Shown one piece after another: positions 49,895 to 60,009 of a stretch of DNA of 64,000 bases. The notes under the pieces were generated by a model. It worked only from the letters and a program-made list of their open reading frames with translations. It was not told the origin of the DNA and made no database searches. Positions within the stretch are counted from its first letter, which is position 1; each line of letters begins with the position of its first letter. The stretch comes from Ruminococcus bromii (GTDB taxonomy: Bacteria > Bacillota > Clostridia > Oscillospirales > Acutalibacteraceae): positions 1 through 64,000 of the forward strand of contig NZ_NNSR01000073.1 of NCBI RefSeq assembly GCF_002834225.1, in the 5' to 3' direction. A program made the position numbers and the translations under genes.

Positions 49895-52021
49895 ATGAAA
49901 AAAATCCAGAAAAAGCTTTCTGTGGTTCTTGCGGTTATGATGGTGCTGTGTATGTTCACCGCCCTCCCATTTTCTGCAAGTGCTGCCGAAAAAACTTCTA
50001 CAAACAAAATCAGTGTTACATCAAATGTAACAGATCCTGTTTCGTATGAGTATAATGCAAATACAAAACAGGTTGTTGTTACATACAATCTTCAGGCTAA
50101 GAATATGATTCTTAACACACAGGGCACACTCTCATATGACAGCTCTGTACTTAAGCTTGCTTCAACAAACACAAGAAACACTGATTTCCCTGTATTCAAG
50201 GACACAATCGTTTGGAACAAAACTCTTAAGAATGAAGTGCTCTTCAACTGCTCAAGCCTTGATCTTTACAACTTCAAACAGAAGAGTGTTTATTGTACAT
50301 TCACATTTGATGTTGTAGGCAGCGGCGACACAACAGTTGACCTCGATGTTGAGGTTCTTACAGGTACAATGGCTGACTCATATGACGATCTTTTTAACGG
50401 TAAGGATGTTGATATCACATATGTCAATAAGTATGGCAGCGAAAAGGCAGACGGCGCTGTATTTACTGCTGAGGCAGTTCTCGTTCAGGGCGAAGAGCCA
50501 ACAACAGCTCCTCAGCCCACAACAGCAACACAGCCTACAACTGTAACACAGCCCACAACAGCTCCCGCAACAAAGCCGACTCAGCCTGCAACACAGCCGA
50601 CAAAGCCGGTTGGTGAAACGACACTTAACTTTGTTGTACCAAAGACAGTATCCAGCCCGAAATGTTGGGATGACGGTATCTATCTTGCATACAGCAATAA
50701 GTATGCCATTAACACATTTACAAAGATTCAGCTTACAAAGACAACAGATTTCCTTACACCTGATTTAAAGACAGACAAGCTTACAGCAGGTACATATGCT
50801 CTCTACACTGTAACACTTTCAAAAGAGCAGGCAGAGGCTGTTAGCAAGGCAATTTATGTAGTACTTGTAAACAAATCGAATACATACAAGACTTATGTAA
50901 GTTCAAAGTACAATCTTCTTAAAGCTCCGACAGGAACATATAGTGCAGATTACAACACAGCTAAAACATCTCTTGCAAATCTTAATGATTGCACATTCAT
51001 TATGAATGGTGAAGTAACAACAGGAACAAGCATAGACGGTTACGGCACATATACAGGATACTGGACAAAGTGTACTACAGTATACGCAGTGGCACCGGCA
51101 TCAACAAAGTGGAAGAACTGTTGGAATCAGGGTGTATATATTGGATACAGCAATGATTACAAGATTGGTTCATTCAATAAGATTAAGATGACAAGAACAA
51201 GCACATATGCAGATGTAGATTCAAAGACTAGTCAGCTTGTATCAGGTACATATCCGGTATATACTGTGACTCTTACAGAGGATCAGGTGGCTGCAATTGA
51301 TGCATCAACATATGTAATCTTTGAGAATGCTTCAGGTACATACAGAACTTACATCAACGGCAAGTACAGCGTAATGAAAGCTCCTGCCGGAAAAGAGTAT
51401 TCATCAGAATACACAAAAACAAAAGCTAAGCTTGCCGACAGAGCAAAGAACACATTTGTAATCTGTGACGGTATTAGCACCGGTTCAAGTATTGAGGGTT
51501 ACGGCACATTCACAGGATATTGGTCAACATCAGAAGTTAAAATCGTAGAAAGCACAGCAACACTCTACTGCGTATTCCCGGCACCTGTAAAGGGCAAGAC
51601 AGCAATGGACAAGGGAGTATATCTTGCGTATGGTTCAAGTAACTCACCGGCTGATCTTACTAAGATTGAAATGAAGAAGACAGCCGATAAGTATACTCCA
51701 TCGTTAAAAACTAAGGCTCTCGTAGGTGGTAAGTATTCTGTATACTCGGTAACACTTAACAGTGATCAGATTGAGGCAATTGATAATGCTAAGAATGTTG
51801 TATTCTGCAACAGTAAAGGTAATTTCAGAACGCTCCTTTCACCCGGATACAATGTATTAAATGCTAAGAGCGGTAGTTATAGCGCAACATACAATAAGGG
51901 TACATTTACAACAGCAGACCACAATGGTGAAACATTTGTTGTATGCGACTCAAAGGTAACAGGTTCTAGTACTGATGGTTACGGTATGTTCCTTGGCTAT
52001 TGGAATCTCGGTGAGAAATAA
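49895..52021 (+). CDS. Secreted protein: cohesin-like domain, Thr/Pro linker and three repeat modules
   Basis: The 708-aa protein has a signal peptide (1-30, ending SASAAEK). Residues about 32-195 resemble a cohesin/CBM2-like beta-sandwich (NISVTSN-like start, LQAKNMILNTQGTLSYD and FTFDVVGSGDTTVDLDVEVL). A Thr/Pro/Gln linker (203-240) leads to three modules of about 150 residues (243-392, 394-547, 555-706). Each has YLAYSN- or GVYIGYSN-like strands and ends GYGTYTGYW or similar. No sortase or dockerin motif is seen. Codon use is biased to ACA and GCA relative to neighbours, fitting high expression. It may be a surface/scaffold or glycan-binding protein. A strong terminator follows. Confidence 0.75.
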   Translation: MKKIQKKLSVVLAVMMVLCMFTALPFSASAAEKTSTNKISVTSNVTDPVSYEYNANTKQVVVTYNLQAKNMILNTQGTLSYDSSVLKLASTNTRNTDFPVFKDTIVWNKTLKNEVLFNCSSLDLYNFKQKSVYCTFTFDVVGSGDTTVDLDVEVLTGTMADSYDDLFNGKDVDITYVNKYGSEKADGAVFTAEAVLVQGEEPTTAPQPTTATQPTTVTQPTTAPATKPTQPATQPTKPVGETTLNFVVPKTVSSPKCWDDGIYLAYSNKYAINTFTKIQLTKTTDFLTPDLKTDKLTAGTYALYTVTLSKEQAEAVSKAIYVVLVNKSNTYKTYVSSKYNLLKAPTGTYSADYNTAKTSLANLNDCTFIMNGEVTTGTSIDGYGTYTGYWTKCTTVYAVAPASTKWKNCWNQGVYIGYSNDYKIGSFNKIKMTRTSTYADVDSKTSQLVSGTYPVYTVTLTEDQVAAIDASTYVIFENASGTYRTYINGKYSVMKAPAGKEYSSEYTKTKAKLADRAKNTFVICDGISTGSSIEGYGTFTGYWSTSEVKIVESTATLYCVFPAPVKGKTAMDKGVYLAYGSSNSPADLTKIEMKKTADKYTPSLKTKALVGGKYSVYSVTLNSDQIEAIDNAKNVVFCNSKGNFRTLLSPGYNVLNAKSGSYSATYNKGTFTTADHNGETFVVCDSKVTGSSTDGYGMFLGYWNLGEK

Positions 52022-52062
52022 TTGCTAAATTGCAATTGATAACAAATATTAATGCATAAGAG

Positions 52063-52100
52063 AAGATCCGATGTCTTTGGTGACATCGGATCTTTTATTA
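52063..52100 (+). terminator. Terminator of the modular secreted protein
   Basis: AAGATCCGATGTC (52063-52075) pairs perfectly with GACATCGGATCTT (52082-52094), then TTATTA. Confidence 0.85.
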
Positions 52101-52235
52101 GTATGAGGGATTATATATTAATGCTCTAAGGTGAAAGTTCACTGAGAGGTAGTTGCGAACGAAGTCTCAATGTCAATAGTTGGGGTAACCCGAAAAAACA
52201 GAATATGTGAGAATTACAAGCGGCGGCGAATTAAG

Positions 52236-52551
52236 CTGTCGCTTGTTTTGTTGCAGAACTGATATGTTTGTTGGAAAACATATGTAAGATGCGGTTACGA
52301 AAACGCTTGAAATTTCTGTAGCCGTAAGCATTTCTTTTGAGAATGTAACCGTCAAAACAGCCACCGTGTAAATTCACGGTGGCTGAAATACTAATCACTT
52401 GATTTTGTTGTTTTAGTTCGGCACGGTTGTGGTCAATTTGCAGTCTGCCGTCTTCGATGTACCTTCTCAGATACGGTTCTTCCTCAATCAGATAATTGAT
52501 CGCCTTGCCGAGTTTGTCTTTGATGCGATGTTTCTGTGTGATTTTGCCCAC
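52236..52551 (-). pseudogene. Chimeric transposase remnant (IS66-like plus ISL3-like)
   Basis: The 106-codon ORF joins two different transposase pieces. Its first part (KLGKAINYLIEEEPYLRRYI and EDGRLQIDHNRAE) resembles the end of the IS66 DDE domain. Its second part (RNAYGYRNFKRFRNRIL) resembles the C-terminus of ISL3 transposases. The sequence between them fits neither. The rest of both transposases is absent. It marks old insertion events at the edge of the polysaccharide cluster. Confidence 0.7.
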
Positions 52552-52665
52552 GCAAAGAACGCATTCATTCAGCAGGATTATCGTTCACTATGATTTTATT
52601 GTAGCAGGATTCAATAAAGCCATTGGTGGTTAATGTAGAAAAAGAATTTATTCGCTTATGATCTA

Positions 52666-54069
52666 TTATTTTAGAAAGTTTGAAAACCTCTTTGTTAAAA
52701 GTGCATATGCCGCATAAAAGATAAATCCAACAATTGCAATTATCCATCGTACTATCCAAAACTCCATCAAAAGATAGGCAATAATGATTGCAATAATAAA
52801 AATTAAGGTTGGAACTGCAAACTGTTTAAGGGGAAACAATTCTCTGTCAAGCTTGCGTGAATGCTTTGAGTGCATTAAGAATGAAACCATATAGGAGATC
52901 ACCGTAGTAAAGCAGGCTGCCATTCCTCCGTATAAGGGAACAAAAATGAAATTAAGCACAATGTTTGTGATTGCGGCAACGATGGTGTTAAACGCAATGT
53001 ATTTTGTTGACTTATAGTAGTATTCTACATTTACATACACAGTGTACATATACATCTCATAGGAGGCAAATACAAGAGGGGGAATCATATATATACCACT
53101 GTAGTACTGTTTTGTCGCCATAATTTTTACTATTTCCGGAGCAACAAACATAAGGCATAGCATAAGCACAAGAGCTATTTCAAGATATTTTGTGATATTT
53201 TTGTTAATGGTTGATTTCTCACCTGTCATAAGTTTTCGGGTGAACCACGGGACCCACACAGCCTCAAGAGATGCGGTGACTGCCATGGCAACCATACTTA
53301 AATTATAAATCAGACTATAAACTCCGGCTTCAGATGAGTTATACAGGTTTGTAATCATAATTCTGTCGGAACTTGACAGAAGAACAAGTGAAAGACCATG
53401 GAATATAAGTGGCAGGGAATATGTGAGTGCATATTTCCAATATAATTTGTTTAAAGGCTTTTTTCCTCGGATAAATGACGAAATTACAAAATATATTCCG
53501 ACCACCATATATACTGCGGCGTATGGGATAATATATCCGAAGTATTTTTTATCGCCGTCGTGCATATTCATAATGGTGAATATTGCAATAACCTGAATCG
53601 TCAAATTTGGAAGTGCCAGCAAAAGAGTTTTTCTTATGTAATCAACTTTCATCATATATTTTGTTGTCATAGCAGTTGCTACAAATTGAAAATATGACTG
53701 TATAAGACAGCATATGACGAGAATTATATCAATGTTACCAAAAATAAACATTCCGGCAATGATTAAAGCTGATGATACAAGAAAACTGAGTAATGACAGA
53801 CCAAAAATTGATGACATATAACCTTCAATGTCATCGTGAAAATCAACATATGCTGTTCGGATTGAGTTACCAAGTGAAAGTCCGACAATAAGAGTTAATA
53901 TGCTGACCCATGACAAATAGGTTTGAGCAATTCCGTACTCAGAAGTTGTAAGAAGTCTTGTAAATATTGGTATGGTAAAAAATGCAAGAGCTTTGTTAAA
54001 TAGGTTGCCAACCATATAAAAAGCACTTGCCTTTATATTTTTATCGTTTTTCTTACTTGTATTGTTCAA
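52666..54069 (-). CDS. Polysaccharide flippase (Wzx-like, MOP superfamily)
   Basis: The 467-aa protein has 14 predicted helices. It starts KASAFYMVGNLFNKALAFFT, then FTRLLTTSEYGIAQTYLSW, the layout of Wzx/PST flippases that move undecaprenyl-linked repeat units across the membrane. The start is TTG 54069 with GGATGTGA upstream; no closer in-frame ATG exists. It is the last gene of the cluster in the direction of transcription. No strong terminator follows before the transposase remnant. Confidence 0.88.
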   Translation of the reverse strand: MNNTSKKNDKNIKASAFYMVGNLFNKALAFFTIPIFTRLLTTSEYGIAQTYLSWVSILTLIVGLSLGNSIRTAYVDFHDDIEGYMSSIFGLSLLSFLVSSALIIAGMFIFGNIDIILVICCLIQSYFQFVATAMTTKYMMKVDYIRKTLLLALPNLTIQVIAIFTIMNMHDGDKKYFGYIIPYAAVYMVVGIYFVISSFIRGKKPLNKLYWKYALTYSLPLIFHGLSLVLLSSSDRIMITNLYNSSEAGVYSLIYNLSMVAMAVTASLEAVWVPWFTRKLMTGEKSTINKNITKYLEIALVLMLCLMFVAPEIVKIMATKQYYSGIYMIPPLVFASYEMYMYTVYVNVEYYYKSTKYIAFNTIVAAITNIVLNFIFVPLYGGMAACFTTVISYMVSFLMHSKHSRKLDRELFPLKQFAVPTLIFIIAIIIAYLLMEFWIVRWIIAIVGFIFYAAYALLTKRFSNFLK

Positions 54070-54084
54070 GTATGAATCACATCC

Positions 54085-55308
54085 CTAAAATTTAATCGTT
54101 GCTTTTTTGGATTTAATTCGTTTGTTATTTTTATATATAAAGTTACCGTCACTATCTCTTTTGGGAAGAGCATACGATATAAAAGTTGATAAGGTGAGAA
54201 TTGAAAAGAAGTAGTATATGTTGTAATAAGCCTCGCTTTGAAGCATAATCATAAATGCACAAAGAGCACCTGACACAACAAACGGAATCTTGCCGTTTTT
54301 GCGATTTTTGTATAAGGCAATACCACAAATAATAAGGATGGTAAAGAAAAGCAGAAATCCGGGGACTCCGCTTTTGTACAAAAGATTCAGGTAATAGTTA
54401 TGGGCATGTGTAGCGCCTATCAGATCTCTTGAAGCCTGATTATCGATTTCTCCGACACCGAAAATAGGTGATTTATAAAATGCCTCAAGAGCACTGTCCC
54501 ATATGTTAGTGCGACCTGTGAAAGATAGATCCCTTCCAAGCACATTAACAATTATAAACGAAAATGCTTCCTGTACTCGCAGGATAATTACTCCAAAGAA
54601 GTAAATGATATTTATCACAATATAAGTAACAATGTTAAGAAATTTTGGCATCCAGTTGATGAGAGCCAGAAAAAGGAACAGTATAAATATCATAATACCG
54701 ATAACACTGGTTGCGGAAAATGCTAATATTACTGTTGCGGTTGATATGACGCAAATTAGAAAAGAAGACACAGTCAGTCTGTCATATAATCTGAGGGATC
54801 GAACAACCGAAAAAATCATTGCAGGAAAAATAAGCATAATCGAATTATTTCTATAACCAAGGAAGTAGTTTGTTGTGAATGTGTTAAACTCATACATTCC
54901 TTGTGGAAACAAAAGTACAGTGATAAAGTTAATTAACACGAATATTCCCAAAACAAAGGTCGCACCGTCAAGCAGTGCATCAGGGTCAGTTTTTAGTCCC
55001 ATTTCAACAACTAATACAATTGCAAGAGAATTGAATATTGTCAGAAACAAGGAAGAATAGTTTCCGTCACAATAAATCGTTGCCAGTATCCTCCAAACTT
55101 CAAAAAACAAAAATATTACAAAGTACATTGAAAATTTTTGATAAAAGAGGCAAAACCACACCAGAAGGACGGCAATGATGAGTACCTTCAGCACATTTGA
55201 AATTTTATCAAATGTCTGATATTGAGGCATTTGTGAAAATATTGCAGGTTTATACAGAACCATAAATACTATGGCGATAAACCAGTTTTGATTCATTAGT
55301 TTTTTCAT
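54085..55308 (-). CDS. O-antigen polymerase/ligase-like membrane protein (Wzy-like)
   Basis: The 407-aa protein has about ten helices and a large loop with SPIFGVGEIDNQASRDLIGA, followed by THAHNYYLNLLYKSGVPGFL. The HNxYL motif and surrounding glycines are typical of the Wzy/WaaL family, which joins repeat units outside the membrane. It lies between the fusion gene and the flippase. A GGGAGAG site precedes the ATG. Confidence 0.88.
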   Translation of the reverse strand: MKKLMNQNWFIAIVFMVLYKPAIFSQMPQYQTFDKISNVLKVLIIAVLLVWFCLFYQKFSMYFVIFLFFEVWRILATIYCDGNYSSLFLTIFNSLAIVLVVEMGLKTDPDALLDGATFVLGIFVLINFITVLLFPQGMYEFNTFTTNYFLGYRNNSIMLIFPAMIFSVVRSLRLYDRLTVSSFLICVISTATVILAFSATSVIGIMIFILFLFLALINWMPKFLNIVTYIVINIIYFFGVIILRVQEAFSFIIVNVLGRDLSFTGRTNIWDSALEAFYKSPIFGVGEIDNQASRDLIGATHAHNYYLNLLYKSGVPGFLLFFTILIICGIALYKNRKNGKIPFVVSGALCAFMIMLQSEAYYNIYYFFSILTLSTFISYALPKRDSDGNFIYKNNKRIKSKKATIKF

Positions 55309-55321
55309 CAGTACTCTCCCG

Positions 55322-57667
55322 TCATAATTTTCTTTTTATCTTTTTAAGTAATGGAAGAACTCCAATTTTATTAAGAATTTTATTTCGTTTTATTTTATAC
55401 TCCCGTTTTCTGTCTATTGTTGCGTATCTTTTAACAAGTACATCAAATGGGATTGTGTCAAGCTGTTCAAAAAACTTGCTTCGATTCTGATGTGCTTTGG
55501 TTGGAGAACCCATTACAGGGTAGGTGAGATTGAGCATATCTTTTGGAATTTCTTTGAATGTTATTTCATTCTTTATTTTTTCAAAAAGCTTACAGCCTTT
55601 ATCACTGTTTAGGATAACAAAAGAAGTTCCTTTGTGGTCATCAAAATCAGGGAAAATCTGTCCGATAAGCCACAAGTCGCCAAGAGTAATGTCGCTTACT
55701 CTCGGGAATGATTTAAGACGGCATTTGCTGCATGACGGACGGTTAAATAATGAAAAACCAAATCCACGGGCATAGCTGTCATCTTTCCAAAATGTACTTT
55801 TTTCAGTTTCATCATATTTGACGGTTAGTGAATAGTCTTCCCAACTGATTCGTTTATCTCTGAATGAAACAGACTGTATACATTTTTTTTCAGGATTTAT
55901 AAATTCAAGATACCTTTGCCATATTTTGGGAGAAGGTACTCCATGGCAGAAAAGATCTATCAAAATAAGATTATCGTAATTTTTGTCAAGATAGCTTTTC
56001 AATGCTCTTATTTGACAAGGCGTGCCGGAAAACATAACTGTTTTCCCTGTATTAAGAAGTTCTTTGATTTTTTTATAGATGCCTTGAGTACTGCTTTGCA
56101 CATATTTTGAACCGCTGATTTTTTTTATGTCTTTATCATTTTCGATTACAATGTGTTTTACATTAAATTCTTCGTCAAATGCAGCTCCTACAACTACACC
56201 GCCATTTGATATGATTGCTTTTGCAAGGTGGGTAAATATACCGCCTGATGTGCTTTCGTGTCTGATTTCTTTGTCGTTACTTTTAGCGGCAAAAGCAGTA
56301 AAATCATTTTCGCCTTTGCGAAACTGCTTTATTGGGCAGACTTTAAGGCAGGCCGAACATTCAACGCATTTTGATTCGTCAATTTCAGGATATAAAAATC
56401 CTTCTTTATCGGGCTTCATAGAAATACTGTTTGTTGGACACTTATCTGCACATGCAGAACATCCGCAACAATCATACTTGTCAAATAATTCAATATGCTT
56501 TGATTTTTTCGGGGGGATTCCGTCAAGTGCTTTTAAAATGTAGTTGAATGACTCGTTTTTGAGATTGTCAAGAAGTGCATTGGTTTTATTATAGTCAATA
56601 GATTTAGCAATCTTTTTGTCCCAATCCGGTAAAATATCACTGCATTTTATGTGTCTGTACTCAAGCTTAAGACTTTTTAAAAGTGATTCAAGTCGGGTGT
56701 TGGTTGAGCCTTTCATTCCGCTTGCAAAACGCTCAAAAACAAAATACTGACGCTCAAATATAGTTGAAAAAACACTGCCGTGAAATGAATCCGTACATAC
56801 AAACTGAGCATTCTTTATCAAGTTGATAAAACCGTCGGGTCCTATATCATATAGTGAAATATCTGCATAATTATCATCACTTTCCGTATATCCTTCAATA
56901 TACGGAATACAAACAACTTTAAAGCCTGTCTGTTCAGAAAGTTTCCTTACAACCTTTCTGTGTTCAGGGTTCTGTCCAAGAAAATAGCAGAATATGTATT
57001 TTCCATCCACGATTGGAGTGTCACCGCTCATCTTATCCCAACTTTTTTTGTTTACCATAAGGGTAGGATCAAGAACAAGCTGAGCATCACGACCGGTAAG
57101 ATTATGTACGAGCTTGCAACCGCTTTCTTCTCTGCATGAGAGAAAGTCAAAATTATTGATTGAATTTTGGTAGAGTTTTTTGTCAGAATTTTCAACAGTG
57201 CTTATGCCAAAACTTGGGGCATAGGCAATTTTCCGTGTTCCCTCAGGAACAAATGAAAGTGTATAATAATTCTGTCTTATATGTACAGGCAGCCATATCT
57301 GATCGCTTCCGCATATAACCGCATCGTATCTTTTAGAATATTCCCTCAATGAATCAAGATTTACAAAGTTACGCGTTGTATGCAGATTGTTGTTGACAAA
57401 TTTATTAAATTGGTTGTTTCTGAGAGAAATGCACTCCGCATAAACGGCATTGCTGACAGCTTTTTTTGTTGCTTTTTTATACTTGGCTTTTTCTCTGAGC
57501 TTCTTGGGTGAAAGCAGAGTTAGAATTTTGTCTTTTTTACTTGAAATATGTGTATAGTTGATAATTTCAGTGTCGTATCCTATTTCAGAAAAAATTGTTT
57601 GCATGGCATAGGCCTGCAATTTTGTACCGTAATTTTGAGTTTTGTATGGAGTTGCCAGACCTATCAT
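55322..57667 (-). CDS. Fusion: polysaccharide pyruvyl transferase and FrhB-type Fe-S/flavin domain
   Basis: The 781-aa protein joins two proteins that are separate elsewhere. Residues 1 to about 360 form a polysaccharide pyruvyl transferase domain (NYGTKLQAYAMQTIF, then CGSDQIWLP and CTDSFHGSVFS). Residues about 395-445 hold two 4Fe-4S motifs (CCGCSACADKCP and CVECSACLKVCP). The remainder resembles coenzyme F420 hydrogenase beta subunit (FrhB), with FSGTPCQIRALKSYL and RVSDITLGDLW. ATG 57667 follows GGAGG by 9 nt. The same two domains occur as adjacent single genes at 58844-61128, so the fusion probably acts in the same way: a redox-linked step on a sugar, presumably before or after pyruvyl addition. 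The exact reaction is unknown. Confidence 0.85.
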   Translation of the reverse strand: MIGLATPYKTQNYGTKLQAYAMQTIFSEIGYDTEIINYTHISSKKDKILTLLSPKKLREKAKYKKATKKAVSNAVYAECISLRNNQFNKFVNNNLHTTRNFVNLDSLREYSKRYDAVICGSDQIWLPVHIRQNYYTLSFVPEGTRKIAYAPSFGISTVENSDKKLYQNSINNFDFLSCREESGCKLVHNLTGRDAQLVLDPTLMVNKKSWDKMSGDTPIVDGKYIFCYFLGQNPEHRKVVRKLSEQTGFKVVCIPYIEGYTESDDNYADISLYDIGPDGFINLIKNAQFVCTDSFHGSVFSTIFERQYFVFERFASGMKGSTNTRLESLLKSLKLEYRHIKCSDILPDWDKKIAKSIDYNKTNALLDNLKNESFNYILKALDGIPPKKSKHIELFDKYDCCGCSACADKCPTNSISMKPDKEGFLYPEIDESKCVECSACLKVCPIKQFRKGENDFTAFAAKSNDKEIRHESTSGGIFTHLAKAIISNGGVVVGAAFDEEFNVKHIVIENDKDIKKISGSKYVQSSTQGIYKKIKELLNTGKTVMFSGTPCQIRALKSYLDKNYDNLILIDLFCHGVPSPKIWQRYLEFINPEKKCIQSVSFRDKRISWEDYSLTVKYDETEKSTFWKDDSYARGFGFSLFNRPSCSKCRLKSFPRVSDITLGDLWLIGQIFPDFDDHKGTSFVILNSDKGCKLFEKIKNEITFKEIPKDMLNLTYPVMGSPTKAHQNRSKFFEQLDTIPFDVLVKRYATIDRKREYKIKRNKILNKIGVLPLLKKIKRKL

Positions 57668-57686
57668 TTTATACCGCCTCCGGTAG

Positions 57687-58823
57687 TTAATATTTGCTTG
57701 CTTTTTCAATATAAAATCTTTGCAATTTCTTTGCTTCAACGGCTATTTCAAAACCAGAATTTCGAATTTCAGTTGACAGATCTTCCCTTGTATAGTTTAA
57801 GCTTTTATTCAGAATAATTTCCGCCCATTCTTTGTCGGTTTTCTTTGAATCAATAAAGTTCATAAGTTTTGTGCAGTTGACTTCTTCGGGTACTACCTTT
57901 GCTGTTCCGAATGTCATAAGACCGGCGGTTTGCGCTTCTATGTATACTATTCCGAAACCTTCGTAACGAGAGGGAAGAACAAATGCATCAAATGCCTGCA
58001 TAACATCGGGTACATCCTGACGCAGACCTGTGTAGATGATTTGGTTGTAAATGCCGTTTTTTTTAGCATAATCCGTAAGTTCTGAGAATTTGGAATAGCT
58101 TTTATAATCACCTACAATGACAAGTTGAGAATCAGTGTGCTTTTTGCAGATTTCATTAAAAATTCTGATCATACGCTCGGGATTTTTTTGATAATATAAT
58201 CTTCCGACAAATCCTACCACAAATGTATTATTGTTGATTCCAAATTCTTTTCTTATTCTGTTCCTTGTTTCGCAATTATAAATGTATTTGTTTGTTTCTA
58301 TTGCGTTTGGAAGAACCTTAAAATTATCTTTTTTAAGAATAGAATCACCAAAAAGGTATTTTCCCGCATCACGACTGCAAGCAAAAAAATCAGTCGCATA
58401 GTGTTTTAAACCTGTTTTCAAAACACGGTTGTACATTTTTTTAATCAGACTCGGTGTGTTTACATACGCAAGATGTGCATGAGCAATGCGTGTATTTATA
58501 CCGTGTTTTTTTGCTATACAACAGTACAGTGCCGACCATTCCTCCATATTAGAATGTAACACATCATAGTTGCCGTTTTTCATTATCTCGCTTACCTGTC
58601 GGATATTTTCTCTCAGATTAACTGATTTTGGTGTGACACGAAAAATATTGCAACCCATCTGTTTAAAAGTGGCTTCATTAAGACTGCCGTTTTTTACCGA
58701 TGGAAGATCATCAATGACAATATCAAATTTTACATCATTATGATCCATATGGCTGTAGTAGTTTAATAATACAGCGCCGACACCTCCGCCGTTTATTCCA
58801 ACAGCAATTTGCAGTACCCTCAT
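57687..58823 (-). CDS. Glycosyltransferase family 4 protein
   Basis: The 378-aa GT-B enzyme starts QIAVGINGGGVGAVLLNYYS, the Gly-rich acceptor loop. The donor-binding part has VGFVGRLYYQKNPERMIRIF, and the EX7E-type motif is VLPSRYEGFGIVYIEAQTAG. It adds a sugar from a nucleotide donor to the growing lipid-linked repeat unit. The gene lies between the fusion protein and the FrhB-like gene. Confidence 0.92.
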   Translation of the reverse strand: MRVLQIAVGINGGGVGAVLLNYYSHMDHNDVKFDIVIDDLPSVKNGSLNEATFKQMGCNIFRVTPKSVNLRENIRQVSEIMKNGNYDVLHSNMEEWSALYCCIAKKHGINTRIAHAHLAYVNTPSLIKKMYNRVLKTGLKHYATDFFACSRDAGKYLFGDSILKKDNFKVLPNAIETNKYIYNCETRNRIRKEFGINNNTFVVGFVGRLYYQKNPERMIRIFNEICKKHTDSQLVIVGDYKSYSKFSELTDYAKKNGIYNQIIYTGLRQDVPDVMQAFDAFVLPSRYEGFGIVYIEAQTAGLMTFGTAKVVPEEVNCTKLMNFIDSKKTDKEWAEIILNKSLNYTREDLSTEIRNSGFEIAVEAKKLQRFYIEKASKY

Positions 58824-58843
58824 TATCGGTTTTCCTTCCTTTA

Positions 58844-60007
58844 TCAGCGTAATTTTCTCAGAAACCTTTTTACTCCGAGAGGAATCATTTTTTTGATTTT
58901 GGTTTTTGGATTTATTTTAAAAGCAAGCTTAGTTTTGGCATATGTTTCAAAGTTGCCGCAGTCAAAACCGTCATAAATTGAATCCCTGCAACTTGGTCGT
59001 TTTGAGGGATGTACGAGATTTGCGTTCATAACAGAGGCTTTGTTATAATCAGACTCAATTATTTCAAGCTTGTCTTTTATCTTTTCAAGGTATTTTTTGC
59101 CCTTCTCGGTATTTACAAGGACGAGGGAAACACCGTTTTCATCAAAAAATTCGGGATGAAATTTTTGTATTCCCCAGTAGTCGGCAAGGGTAATGTCACT
59201 TACGCGATTTTTGTTGGCAAATTTACATTCGTAACAACTTTCGCGGTAGGTTTTACAGTATAGAAAAGCACTGTAGTATGGGTCAAAAAAGCCATAATCA
59301 GATTTGCTTTTTTGACCGTTTTCAGCTTTATAGTACAGATCCCAACCACGCTTTTCTTTGCTTCTAAAGTTATATGAGGTTAATGTGCCGCCGAGCTTTT
59401 TGCCCATATAGTCAATATAATTTTTGAAAAGTTTTGGGCTCGGCACACCGTGACATACAATATCTGTAATCAGCAGATTACCATAATCTTTGCCGAGAAA
59501 AGAACGCAGTCCCGCTGCTTGACAGCCTGTGCCGCTGAAAAGAACTTCTTTGCCGTTCTCAAGTTCGGTTTTAACCTGTTTATAAATTCCTCTTGTGTCG
59601 CTTTGAACATATTTGGAACTTTGCAGTCGGTAAAGCCCATCTTCGGTTTCAACCTTAATATGTTTTGCAACAAGGTTTTCATCATATGCACAGCCGAAAA
59701 CAACACCGCCCATAGATAGAACGGATTTTGCGATAGGTATAAAAAGTCCGCCGGAAGTACTTTTGAATGTACTTCCACGGTCTTTGTATTTTGCAGCATA
59801 TACTTTTGGAATATTGCATCTTGATACATCGGTCAAAATAGGGCAATGTTTAATACAAATTCCGCATTCAATGCAGATGCTTTCATCAACCTCGGGATAT
59901 AAAAAGCCTTCATGATCCGGTTTCATAGATATACAATTTTTAGGGCATATCTGCTCACATCCGGAGCAACCGCAGCAGCTTTTTCCAAGTTGCATTATAT
60001 TGTTCAC
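58844..60007 (-). CDS. FrhB-type Fe-S/flavin oxidoreductase of polysaccharide cluster
   Basis: The 387-aa protein has two 4Fe-4S motifs (CCGCSGCEQICP at 11-22, CIECGICIKHCP at about 42-53) and the FrhB domain (FSGTGCQAAGLRSFLGKDYG, VSDITLADYWGIQKF). In polysaccharide clusters such proteins are always near pyruvyl transferases; here the transferase gene lies 2 bases upstream. The start is GTG 60007, with AGGTG 7 nt upstream; ATG 59995 is an alternative. F420 itself is not expected in this organism, so FMN or FAD is the likely cofactor. Confidence 0.85.
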   Translation of the reverse strand: MNNIMQLGKSCCGCSGCEQICPKNCISMKPDHEGFLYPEVDESICIECGICIKHCPILTDVSRCNIPKVYAAKYKDRGSTFKSTSGGLFIPIAKSVLSMGGVVFGCAYDENLVAKHIKVETEDGLYRLQSSKYVQSDTRGIYKQVKTELENGKEVLFSGTGCQAAGLRSFLGKDYGNLLITDIVCHGVPSPKLFKNYIDYMGKKLGGTLTSYNFRSKEKRGWDLYYKAENGQKSKSDYGFFDPYYSAFLYCKTYRESCYECKFANKNRVSDITLADYWGIQKFHPEFFDENGVSLVLVNTEKGKKYLEKIKDKLEIIESDYNKASVMNANLVHPSKRPSCRDSIYDGFDCGNFETYAKTKLAFKINPKTKIKKMIPLGVKRFLRKLR

Positions 60008-60009
60008 AA

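Noticed and set aside
52101..52235. Intact insertion sequence between the secreted protein and the polysaccharide cluster
   Set aside because: Only short transposase tails remain and no inverted terminal repeats could be matched on both sides.
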